Notes: generated from the sequence alone by a model not told the origin. 64,000 bases of DNA from Micromonospora tulbaghiae (GCF_900091605.1 NZ_FMCQ01000002.1:124001-188000); one strand, 5' to 3'; positions 1 to 8,951 are shown, numbered from the stretch's first letter. Program-made: numbers and translations.

Positions 1-833
1 AGCCGGGCGGGCACCTCGGTGCCGGCCTCGGGCCGCGGGCCGTCCGGCACGTCGTAGAGGGTCCGCCCGGCCCCGTCGGTGAAGCGTTCCAGCTCGGACG
101 AGAGACGCTCCAGCGCCGCGCGCACCGGCGGGACGCGCCAGCCGGTCCAGGCGGCGACGTCCTCGGCCGCCGCCGGACCGAAGGCCCGCAGGTGCCGGCG
201 TACGACGTCGGCCAGCGCGTCGTCGGGGGAGGGGGCCCGGTCCGATCCGGGCGGGCACGGGGCCGTGCGGAAGGCGGCCGGCGCCCGGCCCGACCACTCG
301 CCGTCCTCCGGCGCGCGCACCAGGGCACTCCAGGTGTAGAACGCGCGCCACCTGTACTGCCGCTGCGCGTCCGCCTCGGCGGCGTCGAACGTGTCCGGGT
401 GCCGCTTGATCCAGTCCTCGACGAATTCGGCGATCTGGTCGCCGGTGCGTGCCTGCCGGGAGGTGTGGCGCAGCAGCTCGGCGCGGAGTTCGCCGGCCCG
501 GGCGGTCGGCTCGGCCTTGGCCCGCCGCCACTCGTTGACCCCCGCGCCGTCCGCAGCCGCCGCGTACGCCGCGTGCTCGCGGGCGCTGGTCAGGTGCAGC
601 GTACGCCGCAGCGACGTGCCGAGGAGCAGTTCGCCGCGACCGAGTGCGGCGTACAGGTCGCCGGTGGTCAGGCCGTCGACCCGGGTCCACAGTCCCTGGG
701 CCACCGCCGGCCAGTGCTGGGCCTGGAGCGCGCCGACGGACTCCACCACCTCCGCCAGGGGGCGCCGATGACGTTCGATGAGACCCTGCCGGGCGAGCAG
801 CGCGCGGTTGAGGGCCTGGTCGGACATGGGCAT
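1..833 (-). CDS. AlkZ-like winged-helix DNA glycosylase (HTH_42 family), 3' end outside window
   Basis: The reading frame is open to the left edge, so the C-terminus is missing. The protein begins MPMSDQALNRALLARQGL and carries LQAQHWPA near residue 47, matching the catalytic Gln-x-Gln signature of AlkZ-type glycosylases of the HTH_42 family. Members of that family excise alkylated or cross-linked bases, and AlkZ of the azinomycin B producer gives self-resistance. Upstream in-frame ATGs exist (for example 875), but I chose 833 because a -10-like TACGAT (845-840) lies 6 nt before it, giving a leaderless start. That box sits about 31 nt from the centre of the 869-884 palindrome, which is shared with the divergent P450 operon. 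Family assignment is good. The resistance role is inferred from context, since the family is also common outside clusters. Confidence 0.72.
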   Translation of the reverse strand, partial: MPMSDQALNRALLARQGLIERHRRPLAEVVESVGALQAQHWPAVAQGLWTRVDGLTTGDLYAALGRGELLLGTSLRRTLHLTSAREHAAYAAAADGAGVNEWRRAKAEPTARAGELRAELLRHTSRQARTGDQIAEFVEDWIKRHPDTFDAAEADAQRQYRWRAFYTWSALVRAPEDGEWSGRAPAAFRTAPCPPGSDRAPSPDDALADVVRRHLRAFGPAAAEDVAAWTGWRVPPVRAALERLSSELERFTDGAGRTLYDVPDGPRPEAGTEVPAR

Positions 834-839
834 CCGCGG

Positions 840-911
840 ATCGTACGTCAGCCCGGCCCGACCGGCAGTGCTCATTAGTGAGCAGTCGGTGACCGTGTCG
901 GCGGGTAGGAA
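840..911. promoter_or_regulatory. Bidirectional promoter with 16-bp operator, glycosylase/P450
   Basis: A perfect palindrome TGCTCA-TTAG-TGAGCA occupies 869-884. A -10-like TACGAT (845-840, minus) and TAGGAA (906-911, plus) lie about 30 nt either side of its centre. Each is followed by a start codon 6 nt later, so both genes are probably leaderless. Related palindromes precede most other units of this cluster. Confidence 0.65.
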
Positions 912-917
912 GGAGGC

Positions 918-2129
918 GTGGACAGCGTCAGTAAGCCAGTGTCCTACCCCCTGTCGCGCGGCTGCCCGTTCGACCCGGCCCCCGAGTTCACCCGCCTGCG
1001 GGCCGAACGTCCCATCACCCGGGTCCGGCTGGACTTCGACGGCAGCGAGGTGTGGCTGGTCAGCCGGCACGAGGACGTACGGGCCGTGCTGCGGGACCCG
1101 CGGTTCAGCGCCGACTTCAGCACGCCCGGCTTCCCGGCGCGGATGACTGTCCAGCCCCCGGGGCCGGGGACCTTCATCCGGATGGATCCGCCGGACCACT
1201 CCCGGCTGCGCCGTGCGCTGCTCAACGAGTTCAAGCCCCGGCGGGTCGAGGAGCTGCGCCCGCACGTGGAGCGCATCGTGCACACGCTCGTCGACCGGAT
1301 GGTGGCCGGGCCGCAGCCGGTCGACCTGCTCGAGGCGATCGCGTTCCCGCTGCCCATCCTGGTGATCTGCGAGCTGCTCGGCGTCCCGTACGACGACCGC
1401 CCGTTCTTCGAGCGCTGCACCGCGGTCATCGGCGACCAGAACGCCTCACCGGCGCGGCGCCAGGAGGTGCGCACGGAGCTGTGGGCGTACATGGACCGGC
1501 TGATCGACGCGAAGGACGCCGACCCCGCCGACGACCTGCTGTCGCGCCTGACGACCGGGCGTGACCGTCACGGGATCAGCCGGGAGGAGGTCGCCGGCAT
1601 CGCCACGCTGCTCATCATCGCGGGCTACGAGACGATCGCCAACCAGATCGGCATCGGCACGCTGGCGCTGCTGCGGCACCCCGACCAGATCCCCACCATG
1701 CTGGACCCCGCGACGTCGGTGGGCGCGGTGGACGAGATCCTGCGCCATCAGACGATCATCGCGTACGGCCTGCGCCGCGCCGCCGTGGCCGACGTCGAGG
1801 TCGCCGGCGAGGTGATCCGTGCCGGTGAGGGCGTGATCGCGGTTCTCGCCTCCGGCAACCGGGACGACCGGGTGTACGAGGACCCGGACGTGCTGAACCT
1901 CGAGCGGGTCGCCACCGACCACCTGGCCTTCGGCTTCGGCATCCACCAGTGCCTCGGGCAGGTCCTGGCGCGGATGGAGTTGCAGGTGCTCTGGCAGACG
2001 CTGTTCCGGCGGCTGCCCACCCTGAGGTTGGCCGTCGACGTCGACGACGTCGAGTTCCGTGACGACATGTTCGTCTACGGCGTGAAGAGCCTGCCGGTTG
2101 TCTGGTCCCCGGAGAACGAGGAGAACTGA
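918..2129 (+). CDS. Cytochrome P450 (first of tandem pair)
   Basis: A 403-aa soluble bacterial class I P450. The I-helix oxygen-activation motif is AGYET at 235-239, and the haem-ligand loop FGFGIHQCLGQ puts the thiolate Cys at about 345. Monooxygenation of a small molecule, carrier-bound intermediate or peptide is the family function. Substrate cannot be read from sequence. The GTG start has a GGAGG only 1 nt upstream, too close for a normal ribosome binding site. The -10-like TAGGAA at 906-911 instead points to a leaderless or near-leaderless mRNA. The next P450 follows directly (TGAATG junction). It resembles the third P450 (9058-10260) closely around RFSADF..GFPARMT and MDPP.H.RLRRAL, so those two look like duplicates. 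No ferredoxin or reductase gene is nearby. Confidence 0.93.
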   Translation: MDSVSKPVSYPLSRGCPFDPAPEFTRLRAERPITRVRLDFDGSEVWLVSRHEDVRAVLRDPRFSADFSTPGFPARMTVQPPGPGTFIRMDPPDHSRLRRALLNEFKPRRVEELRPHVERIVHTLVDRMVAGPQPVDLLEAIAFPLPILVICELLGVPYDDRPFFERCTAVIGDQNASPARRQEVRTELWAYMDRLIDAKDADPADDLLSRLTTGRDRHGISREEVAGIATLLIIAGYETIANQIGIGTLALLRHPDQIPTMLDPATSVGAVDEILRHQTIIAYGLRRAAVADVEVAGEVIRAGEGVIAVLASGNRDDRVYEDPDVLNLERVATDHLAFGFGIHQCLGQVLARMELQVLWQTLFRRLPTLRLAVDVDDVEFRDDMFVYGVKSLPVVWSPENEEN

Positions 2130-3347
2130 ATGAGTGCCCCCGATGTGTCGACCGAACGTCCGGCGCTGCCGTTTCCCTTCCCGATCACGTCGAGCCTCGA
2201 ACCGTCGCCGGAGTACGCCCGGTTACGCGAGGAGCAGCCGCTCGCGCGGGTGAAGCTGCCCAGCGGCGACGAGGCGTGGATCGCCACCCGCTACGAGGAC
2301 GTGCGCAAGGTCTTCAGCGACCTCCGGTTCAGCCGGGCCGCCGCGTCACGTCCCGGTGCGCCGCAGCTCATGCCGGGCATCGAGGGCGACCCGAACTCGG
2401 TGGTCAGCAAGGATCCGCCGGACCACACCCGGATGCGCAAGCTCGTCGCGCCGGCCTTCACCAGCCGCCGCATGGAGACGATGCGCGAGGAGGTGCGCCG
2501 GACCGTCACCGAGTTGCTCGACGCCATGGAGCAGGCCGGGCCGCCGGCCGACCTGGTGGCCTCGCTGACCAGCCCGCTGCCGATCATCGTCATCTGTGAC
2601 CTGCTGGGTGTGCCGGCGGCCGACCGCGACCGGTTCCGCGGCTGGTCCAACGCCATGTTCGCGACCTCGCCGGAGGGCATGAAGGACGCGATGGCCGCGC
2701 GGAACGCGCTGATCGGCTACCTGGCCGCCATGGTCGAGGCCCGGCGTTCCGCGCCGACCGACGACCTGCTCGGTGTGCTGATCAACTACCGTGACCAGGA
2801 GGACCGGCTGACCGAGCCGGAGCTCATCTCGTTCGCCGGCGGTCTCATCGTGGCCGGCTACGAGACGACGGCCAACCGGTTCGCCAACGCGGTGCTCATG
2901 CTGATGCGCCACTCCGAGCAGCGTGCCATGCTCCAGGCCGACGACTCCCTGCTGCCCGGCGCGGTGGAGGAGGCCCTGCGCTACATCCCGGGCGGCGCGG
3001 CCGGCGGGCTCATGCGCGTGGCGCTCGAGGACGTCGAGCTGGGCGGCGTGACGATCCGGGCCGGCGAGGGCGTCATCGCCATCACCAACTCGGCCAACCG
3101 GGATCCCTCGGTGTTCCCCGACCCGGACCGCTTCGACATCACCCGTACCCCCGGGCCGCACACCACCTTCGGCCACGGCATCCACCACTGCGTGGGCGCC
3201 CAGCTGGCCCGCATCGAACTCCAGGTCGGGCTGGGCGAGCTGCTGCGCCGCTTCCCGAAGCTGGAGCTGGCGGTGCCCGAGGAAGAGCTGCCGTGGCGCA
3301 AGAACGTCGTGATCCACAGCCTCACCGGGATGCCGGTGCGCTGGTAG
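2130..3347 (+). CDS. Cytochrome P450 (second of tandem pair)
   Basis: A 405-aa P450. The ATG immediately follows the TGA of the preceding P450 and has a GAGGAGA ribosome binding site inside that gene, so the two are translationally coupled. The I-helix motif AGYETT is at 242-247. The haem-binding FGHGIHHCVGAQ gives the Cys ligand at about 354. It is more canonical, with a TT pair, and less like the other two P450s, which suggests a separate reaction. The transcript ends in a strong hairpin at 3361-3405. Pathway role is inferred only from the shared operon and operator. Confidence 0.93.
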   Translation: MSAPDVSTERPALPFPFPITSSLEPSPEYARLREEQPLARVKLPSGDEAWIATRYEDVRKVFSDLRFSRAAASRPGAPQLMPGIEGDPNSVVSKDPPDHTRMRKLVAPAFTSRRMETMREEVRRTVTELLDAMEQAGPPADLVASLTSPLPIIVICDLLGVPAADRDRFRGWSNAMFATSPEGMKDAMAARNALIGYLAAMVEARRSAPTDDLLGVLINYRDQEDRLTEPELISFAGGLIVAGYETTANRFANAVLMLMRHSEQRAMLQADDSLLPGAVEEALRYIPGGAAGGLMRVALEDVELGGVTIRAGEGVIAITNSANRDPSVFPDPDRFDITRTPGPHTTFGHGIHHCVGAQLARIELQVGLGELLRRFPKLELAVPEEELPWRKNVVIHSLTGMPVRW

Positions 3348-3360
3348 CGCCGACATCCCG

Positions 3361-3405
3361 CACGACGAAGTGGCCGCACACCCGAGGTGTGCGGCCACCG
3401 TCGTG
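3361..3405. terminator. Bidirectional terminator between convergent P450 and VOC genes
   Basis: A 12-bp perfect stem (GTGGCCGCACAC with its complement, loop CCGAG) is extended by a further 7-bp outer stem (CACGACG/CGTCGTG), with two unpaired A's. It lies between two convergent stop codons. Confidence 0.8.
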
Positions 3406-3417
3406 TTCGGCGGGCAG

Positions 3418-3798
3418 TCAATCAGTGATCTTCTTGGTGAAGAACCACTCGTGTCCCTCCAGGTCCTCCACCTTGCACACCCGCATGCCCTGCGGAGTGT
3501 CCGTCGGGGGCATCTGGACGGTCGCGCCGGCCGCGGTGGCCAGGGCGTGCTGGGCGTCGACGTCGTCGACCTCCAGCGAGATCATCACGGTCACCTCGCC
3601 GAGCCGCCGTGGACTGCGGTAGCCCTCCCCGGGGCCGGCCAGGTAGACCAGGTCACCGGAGGGGGTGGTCATCTCGGCGTGGAAGACCGCGCCGTCCGGG
3701 CCGGCGTACCGCTGCTGTTCGGTGAAGCCGAACGACTTCGCCAGCCAGTCGAGTGCGGTGCCGACGTTCTCGTACTTCAGATATGGAATGGCAGCCAT
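3418..3798 (-). CDS. VOC superfamily (glyoxalase/bleomycin-resistance fold) protein
   Basis: A 126-aa single-module vicinal oxygen chelate protein. It begins MAAIPYLKYENVGTALDWL and ends LEGHEWFF, both typical of the PhnB/glyoxalase-like branch. Members are metal-dependent lyases or dioxygenases, or bind and sequester toxic small molecules such as bleomycin. The frame extends further upstream, but the start at 3798 fits a -10-like TACTGT at 3810-3805. That box is 30 nt from the centre of an operator-like palindrome at 3833-3848, which would otherwise be coding. It is divergent from the oligopeptide transporter operon. With the nearby glycosylase it is a candidate self-protection gene, but enzymatic roles are equally possible. 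Confidence 0.8.
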   Translation of the reverse strand: MAAIPYLKYENVGTALDWLAKSFGFTEQQRYAGPDGAVFHAEMTTPSGDLVYLAGPGEGYRSPRRLGEVTVMISLEVDDVDAQHALATAAGATVQMPPTDTPQGMRVCKVEDLEGHEWFFTKKITD

Positions 3799-3804
3799 GC
3801 GGCG

Positions 3805-3848
3805 ACAGTAGGGCGGCCGGGGGCGGCCGAGCCGCTCAACATTGCGCA
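3805..3848 (-). promoter_or_regulatory. Operator and -10 box for the VOC gene
   Basis: The imperfect palindrome CGCTCA-ACAT-TGCGCA is at 3833-3848. A -10-like TACTGT reads leftward at 3810-3805, about 30 nt from its centre, and the VOC ATG follows 6 nt later. Confidence 0.55.
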
Positions 3849-3879
3849 CCGCGATCGTTGCCCGTCCGTGTCCGCGCGG

Positions 3880-3947
3880 TGCTCAACCTTGAGCAGTTCC
3901 GGGCGACGCCGCGACCGTAGGTTCCGCTGACACAGGACAGTCAGCGG
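3880..3947 (+). promoter_or_regulatory. Operator, -10 and leader hairpin of the transporter operon
   Basis: TGCTCA-ACCT-TGAGCA occupies 3880-3895. A -10-like TAGGTT is at 3918-3923, again 30 nt from the palindrome centre. A separate inverted repeat with 8-bp arms (CCGCTGAC/GTCAGCGG) at 3924-3947 would lie at the very start of the transcript. It is followed by GGGAGG at 3956-3960, 7 nt before the ATG. The hairpin could be a second operator or a 5'-UTR structure. Confidence 0.55.
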
Positions 3948-3967
3948 TTTGTACGGGAGGAACCACG

Positions 3968-5551
3968 ATGACTGAGGGCCAATCCGGGTTGTCCCGGCGT
4001 TCCATTCTTCGCGGCGTGGCGGGCGTCGCCGCTGCCGCCGCCCTGCCCGGGTTGGCGGCGTGCAACAGCGGCGGCTCCACCCCGGCCGCCGCACCGTCGG
4101 CGAGTGCGGCGCCGAAGAAGGGCGGGCGCATGCGTGCCGCCTTCATCGGCGGCAGCAACGAGTCGGGCAACATCCTTCAGAACACCAACACCGCCATCGA
4201 CTACGTGCGCACGCGGGTGCTGTTCGACTCGCTCGTCGAGATCGACACCGCGGGCAAGCCGAGCTACGTGCTGGCGGAGTCGATCGAGCCGAACGCCGAC
4301 GGTACGCAGTGGACGGTCCGGTTGCGCAACGGCCCGCGGTTCACCAACGGCAAGCCGGTGACCGCGGACGACGTCCTGCACACGCTGCGGACCCACGTCA
4401 GCAACAAGTCGAGCGTCGCGCCGCTGCTGATGGACATCGACCTGGCGAACGCCAAGAAGCAGGACGACCGCACGGTCATCCTGCCCACCCGGCGGCCGCA
4501 CGGCTTCCTCGACCTGATGCTGTCGCAGGGCATCTTCATCTTCTCCAAGGACACGACCGACCTCAACAAGGCGATCGGGTCCGGGCCGTTCACGCTGGCG
4601 CAGTACAAGGCCGGTCAGGGCGCGCTGCTCAAGCGCAACCCCGACTACTGGCGCTCGGACGTCGGCGGCCCCTACCTGGACGAGCTGGAGCTGCTCACCA
4701 TCACCGACGCCGACGCGCGGATGAACGCCCTCAAGGCGGGGCAGATCGACTACGCCGGCAGCATCAGTCTGACCGCGGCCCGCGCCGAGCGCGACAACCA
4801 GGCCCTTCAGCTGATCATCCCGCCGAAGTGGGAGTGGGCGAACTTCGGTGCGGCGATGAAGCGCAACAAGGCGCCGTTCAAGGATCCGCGGGTGGCGCAG
4901 GCCCTGCGTCTCGCGGTCGACCGGGAGGTGATGGTCCGCAACGTCACGCTCGGGTTCGGCGAGGTCGGCAACGACCTGCTCGGCAAGCACCTGCCCTACT
5001 ACCTCGACGACCTGCCGCAGCGGCAGTACGACCCGGAGCGCGCCAAGTCGCTGCTGGCCGAGGCCGGCATGAGCGACCTGAAGCTGACCCTGCGGACCAG
5101 CGACTACGAGTACGGCCTGCTGGAGGGGGCGGCCGCGTTCGCCGAGCACGCCCGAAAGGCGGGCATCACGATCAACCTCGACAAGGTGCCGGCGGCGGAC
5201 TTCTTCGCCGACCCCAAGGTGTTCGTGGGCGCGCCGTTCCAGTCCGCCAACCGCAAGCCGCGCCCGCTGCCGCTGGACGTGATGTTCTTCTACGGCAGCG
5301 ACGCGCTGCTGCCCTTCACCGGGGTGGCCAACCCGCAGGTCGACGGCCTCACCGCCCGGCTGCGCACCGCCGTCAACGACGAGCAGCGCCGCGCCGCGGT
5401 CGGCGACCTGCACCGCTACCTGTACGAGGAGGGCGGTGACCTGGTCTGGGCCCGGGCGCCGATCGTGTCGGCCGGTACGCCGAAGGTGCACAACGTGCAG
5501 TCGCTGGGCTACCCGAGCTTCCCCAGCTTCCGCGACGCCTTCCTGGCATGA
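3968..5551 (+). CDS. Oligopeptide/dipeptide ABC transporter substrate-binding lipoprotein (SBP family 5)
   Basis: A 527-aa periplasmic-binding protein of the DppA/OppA type. The N-terminus has a twin-arginine motif (SRRSILRG, residues 9-16), then a hydrophobic stretch and a lipobox LAAC with the lipidated Cys at 32. It should therefore be Tat-exported and anchored to the outer face of the membrane. The core contains family-5 signatures such as NADGTQWTVRLRNGPRFTNG and the GSGPF segment before RNPDYW. A good ribosome binding site (GGGAGG, 7 nt spacing) fixes the start. Its stop overlaps the ATG of the first permease (ATGA). Such importers take up peptides, and in a biosynthetic setting may re-import a signal or product. 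Substrate is unknown. Confidence 0.93.
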   Translation: MTEGQSGLSRRSILRGVAGVAAAAALPGLAACNSGGSTPAAAPSASAAPKKGGRMRAAFIGGSNESGNILQNTNTAIDYVRTRVLFDSLVEIDTAGKPSYVLAESIEPNADGTQWTVRLRNGPRFTNGKPVTADDVLHTLRTHVSNKSSVAPLLMDIDLANAKKQDDRTVILPTRRPHGFLDLMLSQGIFIFSKDTTDLNKAIGSGPFTLAQYKAGQGALLKRNPDYWRSDVGGPYLDELELLTITDADARMNALKAGQIDYAGSISLTAARAERDNQALQLIIPPKWEWANFGAAMKRNKAPFKDPRVAQALRLAVDREVMVRNVTLGFGEVGNDLLGKHLPYYLDDLPQRQYDPERAKSLLAEAGMSDLKLTLRTSDYEYGLLEGAAAFAEHARKAGITINLDKVPAADFFADPKVFVGAPFQSANRKPRPLPLDVMFFYGSDALLPFTGVANPQVDGLTARLRTAVNDEQRRAAVGDLHRYLYEEGGDLVWARAPIVSAGTPKVHNVQSLGYPSFPSFRDAFLA

Positions 5552-6543
5552 CCCTGGTGACCGGGAGGGCCACGTCCGGCCCGCTGTGGCGTGTCGTCGC
5601 GGTCATGACGGCACGTCGCCTGGTGGCCGGGTTGCTCGTCCTGTTCGCGGTCTCGGTGGTGGTCTTCGTCGCCACCGAGATCGCGCCCGGTGACGCGGCC
5701 AGCGCCAGTCTCGGCCCGGACGCCGGCCCGGCCGCGATCGAGGCACGCCGCGCGGAACTGGGACTCGACCGCCCGGCACCGCTGCGCTACGTCGAGTGGC
5801 TCGGCGGCCTGTTCCGCGGCGATCTCGGCGTGTCGTACGCCAGCGGCGTCCCGGTGGCGGACATCGTCGCGGCGCGGGCCGGCAACTCGCTTCTGCTCGG
5901 CGGGCTCGCGGCGGTGCTGCTGCTGCCGCTCGCCGTCGTCCTGGGTGCCTGGGCGGGGCTGCGCGCCGGCCGGCTGGCGGACCGGGCGGTGTCCAAGAGC
6001 ACCCTCACGCTGATGTCGGTACCGGAGTTCGTCACCGGCACGCTGCTCGCCGTGGTGTTCGCCGTCCAGCTGGGCTGGCTGCCCGCGGTGTCCTTCCTGC
6101 CGCCGGGGCAGAGCCCGCTGGACCGGCCGGAGATCCTCGTGCTGCCCGTGATCACCCTGCTGACGGTGTGCCTGGCCCACAACACCCGGGTGGTGCGGGC
6201 CGGCGTCGCGCAGAGCGCGGTGGGGGAGGCGGCCGAGTCGGCGCGGCTCAACGGCGTGGTCGAGCGGCGCGTGGTGTGGCGCTACATCCTGCCGGCCGCG
6301 CTGCCGCCGGTGGTGCCGCTGTTCGCGCGGTACGTCACGTTCCTGCTCGGCGGCGCGTTGATCGCCGAGACTCTCTTCGGCTATCCGGGCCTCGCCTCGG
6401 CCCTGGTGGTGGCGTCGGCGTCCCGGGACGTGCCGGTGGTGCAGGCGGTCGGCCTGCTGGCGGCCGCCGTCACGGTGCTGGTGAACCTCGCCGGGGACGT
6501 CGTCGGCACGCTGCTCGATCCGCTGCGGAGGGTACCCCGATGA
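5548..6543 (+). CDS. ABC transporter permease, DppB/OppB type
   Basis: A 331-aa integral membrane protein with about six transmembrane helices. The N-terminal helix LVAGLLVLFAVSVVVFVATEIAPGD is followed by the characteristic periplasmic segment and the cytoplasmic EAA-like loop (EAAESARLNGVVERRVVWRYILPAALPP) that contacts the ATPase. It overlaps the substrate-binding gene by 4 nt and the downstream fusion gene by 4 nt, so the three are translationally coupled. It forms the translocation pore with the permease half of the next protein. Confidence 0.93.
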   Translation: MTLVTGRATSGPLWRVVAVMTARRLVAGLLVLFAVSVVVFVATEIAPGDAASASLGPDAGPAAIEARRAELGLDRPAPLRYVEWLGGLFRGDLGVSYASGVPVADIVAARAGNSLLLGGLAAVLLLPLAVVLGAWAGLRAGRLADRAVSKSTLTLMSVPEFVTGTLLAVVFAVQLGWLPAVSFLPPGQSPLDRPEILVLPVITLLTVCLAHNTRVVRAGVAQSAVGEAAESARLNGVVERRVVWRYILPAALPPVVPLFARYVTFLLGGALIAETLFGYPGLASALVVASASRDVPVVQAVGLLAAAVTVLVNLAGDVVGTLLDPLRRVPR

Positions 6544-8951
6544 CCGACGTCGCCATTCGTCCCGCCACCGGTCTCGGGCCGGTCACCCGGCGCCGCCGTC
6601 CGGTCGCCGCCGCGGTGACATTCGTGCTGGTGGCCGCGCTGACCCTGTTCGGTCCGCTGCTGGCGCCGCACGACCCGACCGAGAGCGTCGACATGCCGTT
6701 CGCGCCGGCCAGCGCGAAGGCGCCGCTGGGCACCGACTATCTGGGCGCCGACGTGCTGAGCCGGGTGCTCGCCGGCGGCCAGACGCTCGCCCTGGTGGCG
6801 GTGGCGGTCCTGGTGCTCACGTACCTGGCCGGCGCCACCGCCGGGATGCTCGCCGGATTCCGGGGCGGCTGGACCGGCACCGTCGTGATGCGCCTGGCCG
6901 ACGTCCTGATGGGCCTGCCGGCGCTGGTGCTGCTGGCCGTCGTCGTGACGGGCCTGGGCCGCGGCGTGTTCGGCGCCGCGGTCGCCATCGTCATCGTGCT
7001 GCTGCCGGACGTCGTCCGGCTGACCCGGACGGCCACCGGGCAGGCGCTCGCCCACGACTACGTGGAGGTCGCCGTCGCCCGCGGCGAGTCGACCATGTCG
7101 ATCCTCGGGCGCGAGGTGCTGCCCAACCTCACGCCGGTGCTGGCGGCCGACGCCGGAGTCCGGTTCGTCTCGGCCGTGTACGCGGTGGCGACGGCCAGCT
7201 TCCTCGGCCTGGGCGTGCAGCCGCCGTCCCCCGACTGGGGGCTGATGATCTTCGAGAACCGGGGCGGGCTGGGCCTGCAACCGCTCGCGGTGCTGGCGCC
7301 GGCCGTGATCCTGCTGACCCTGCTGCTGAGCGCGAACGTGTTGGCCGACCGGCTGGTCGGGTCGTCGCAGGGCGTCCGGGTGCCACGGTTCCGTCGCCGG
7401 CCGGCCATGTCGGCCGGCGCCCCGGCGGCCGACGAGGGCGCCGACACGGTGCCGGACGCGGTCGTGTCGGTCAGCGGCCTGACCGTCGAGACGGTCGCGG
7501 ACGGCCGGGCCGTCGTCGACGGCGTCACCCTGGCCGTCGGGCGGGGACAGGTGCTGGCTCTGGTGGGGCAGTCGGGTAGCGGCAAGACCACGACCGCCCT
7601 CGCCCTGCTGGGTCACGCCCGTCCCGGCCTGGTCCGCTCCCGCGGCGCGGTGAACGTGCTCGGCACCGAGCTGACCGGCCTCCGGGAGCGGTCCCTGCGC
7701 CGGTTCCGGGCCGACCACACCGCGTACGTGGCGCAGGACCCCCGTACCGCCATGCCCGCCCACCTGCGGGTGCGCGACCAGATCGACGAGGTGCTGCGGG
7801 CACGCGGCGTGCCACGCGCGCAGCGCGCCGAGCGGGCCGCCGCCGCGCTGCGCCGGGCCAACCTGCCGGACGACCCGGCCTTCCGGAGCCGTTGGCCGCA
7901 CCAGTTGTCCGGCGGTCAGTTGCAGCGGCTGTCGCTGGCCATCGCGCTGGCGCACGAACCCGCGCTGGTGGTGCTGGACGAGCCGACCAGCGCCCTCGAC
8001 CCGGCCAACACCGCGCGGCTGCTGGCCGAGTTCACCGGCATCTGCCGGGCGTCCGGCACCGCGGCCGTGATCGTCTCCCACGACATCGCCGCGGTGGCCG
8101 CGGTCGCGGACACCGTCGTGGTGATGTACGGCGGCGCGATGGTCGAGTCCGGGCCGGCCGCGCGCATCCTGACCGCGCCGGTCCACCCGCACACCCGGGC
8201 GCTCGTCGCCGCCGCCGCGCCCGGACCGTCGGACCACGATCCCCGCGACGCCGAGCCGATCCTGCGGGTGCGCGGATTGTCGGTCGACCTGCCGGGAACG
8301 GGTCCGGTGCTCACCGGCGCCGGCCTGGAGGTGGCGCCCGGCGGCTGCGTCTGTGTCGTCGGCGCCTCCGGCAGCGGCAAGACCACGCTTCTGCGGGCGG
8401 TGGCCGGGCTGGTGCCCGCACGCACCGGGAGCATCGAGCTCGCCGGGGACGACGTCGCGCCGTCCGTGGCCCGGCGCAGCGCCGAACAACGCCGCCGGCT
8501 TCAGCTCGTGCCGCAGAATCCGTACGACTCGCTGAACCCGCGGCACACGGTCGGGCAGATCGTGGCGCGTCCGATCCGTCAGTTCCGTCTCGCCGCCCCG
8601 CACGAGGCCGCGGCGCGCGCCGTGGACCTGCTCGAACAGGTCGGGCTCTCGGCCGAACACGCCGGCCGGCGGCCCGCCGAGCTGTCCGGCGGCGAACGTC
8701 AACGCGTCGCGCTGGCCCGCGCGCTGGCGGCCCGGCCGGACGTGCTGCTCTGCGACGAGGTGACGAGCGCGCTCGACCGCACGGTCGCGGCGACGGTACT
8801 CGACCTGCTCAACCGCCTCCGGCGGGACACCGGCGTCGCCGTGGTCGTGGTAACTCACGACGACCTGGTGGTACGCCGGATGGGTGGCGCCGTGCTGCGG
8901 GTCGCCGACGGCGTCGTGGCGGACGCCGAGAGCGTCGGAACCGTGCCCTGA
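6540..8951 (+). CDS. Fused ABC permease (DppC type) plus two ABC ATPase domains (DppD/DppF type)
   Basis: An 803-aa protein with no internal stop. Residues 1-285 form a DppC-like permease with a typical GTDYLGADVLSR segment and EAA loop. From about 305 comes a first ATPase (Walker A GQSGSGKTT near 342, LSGGQ near 456, DEPTSALD). From about 560 comes a second ATPase (GASGSGKTT near 608, LSGGERQR near 715). The second Walker B reads CDEVTSALD instead of the usual DEPTSALD, a mild degeneracy. An internal Met at about 290 (7407) lacks a ribosome binding site, so a separate ATPase gene is unlikely. Such components are usually separate genes; permease-ATPase fusions occur in actinobacteria, but the triple fusion is less usual. 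With the two upstream genes it makes a full importer. Confidence 0.92.
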   Translation: MTDVAIRPATGLGPVTRRRRPVAAAVTFVLVAALTLFGPLLAPHDPTESVDMPFAPASAKAPLGTDYLGADVLSRVLAGGQTLALVAVAVLVLTYLAGATAGMLAGFRGGWTGTVVMRLADVLMGLPALVLLAVVVTGLGRGVFGAAVAIVIVLLPDVVRLTRTATGQALAHDYVEVAVARGESTMSILGREVLPNLTPVLAADAGVRFVSAVYAVATASFLGLGVQPPSPDWGLMIFENRGGLGLQPLAVLAPAVILLTLLLSANVLADRLVGSSQGVRVPRFRRRPAMSAGAPAADEGADTVPDAVVSVSGLTVETVADGRAVVDGVTLAVGRGQVLALVGQSGSGKTTTALALLGHARPGLVRSRGAVNVLGTELTGLRERSLRRFRADHTAYVAQDPRTAMPAHLRVRDQIDEVLRARGVPRAQRAERAAAALRRANLPDDPAFRSRWPHQLSGGQLQRLSLAIALAHEPALVVLDEPTSALDPANTARLLAEFTGICRASGTAAVIVSHDIAAVAAVADTVVVMYGGAMVESGPAARILTAPVHPHTRALVAAAAPGPSDHDPRDAEPILRVRGLSVDLPGTGPVLTGAGLEVAPGGCVCVVGASGSGKTTLLRAVAGLVPARTGSIELAGDDVAPSVARRSAEQRRRLQLVPQNPYDSLNPRHTVGQIVARPIRQFRLAAPHEAAARAVDLLEQVGLSAEHAGRRPAELSGGERQRVALARALAARPDVLLCDEVTSALDRTVAATVLDLLNRLRRDTGVAVVVVTHDDLVVRRMGGAVLRVADGVVADAESVGTVP

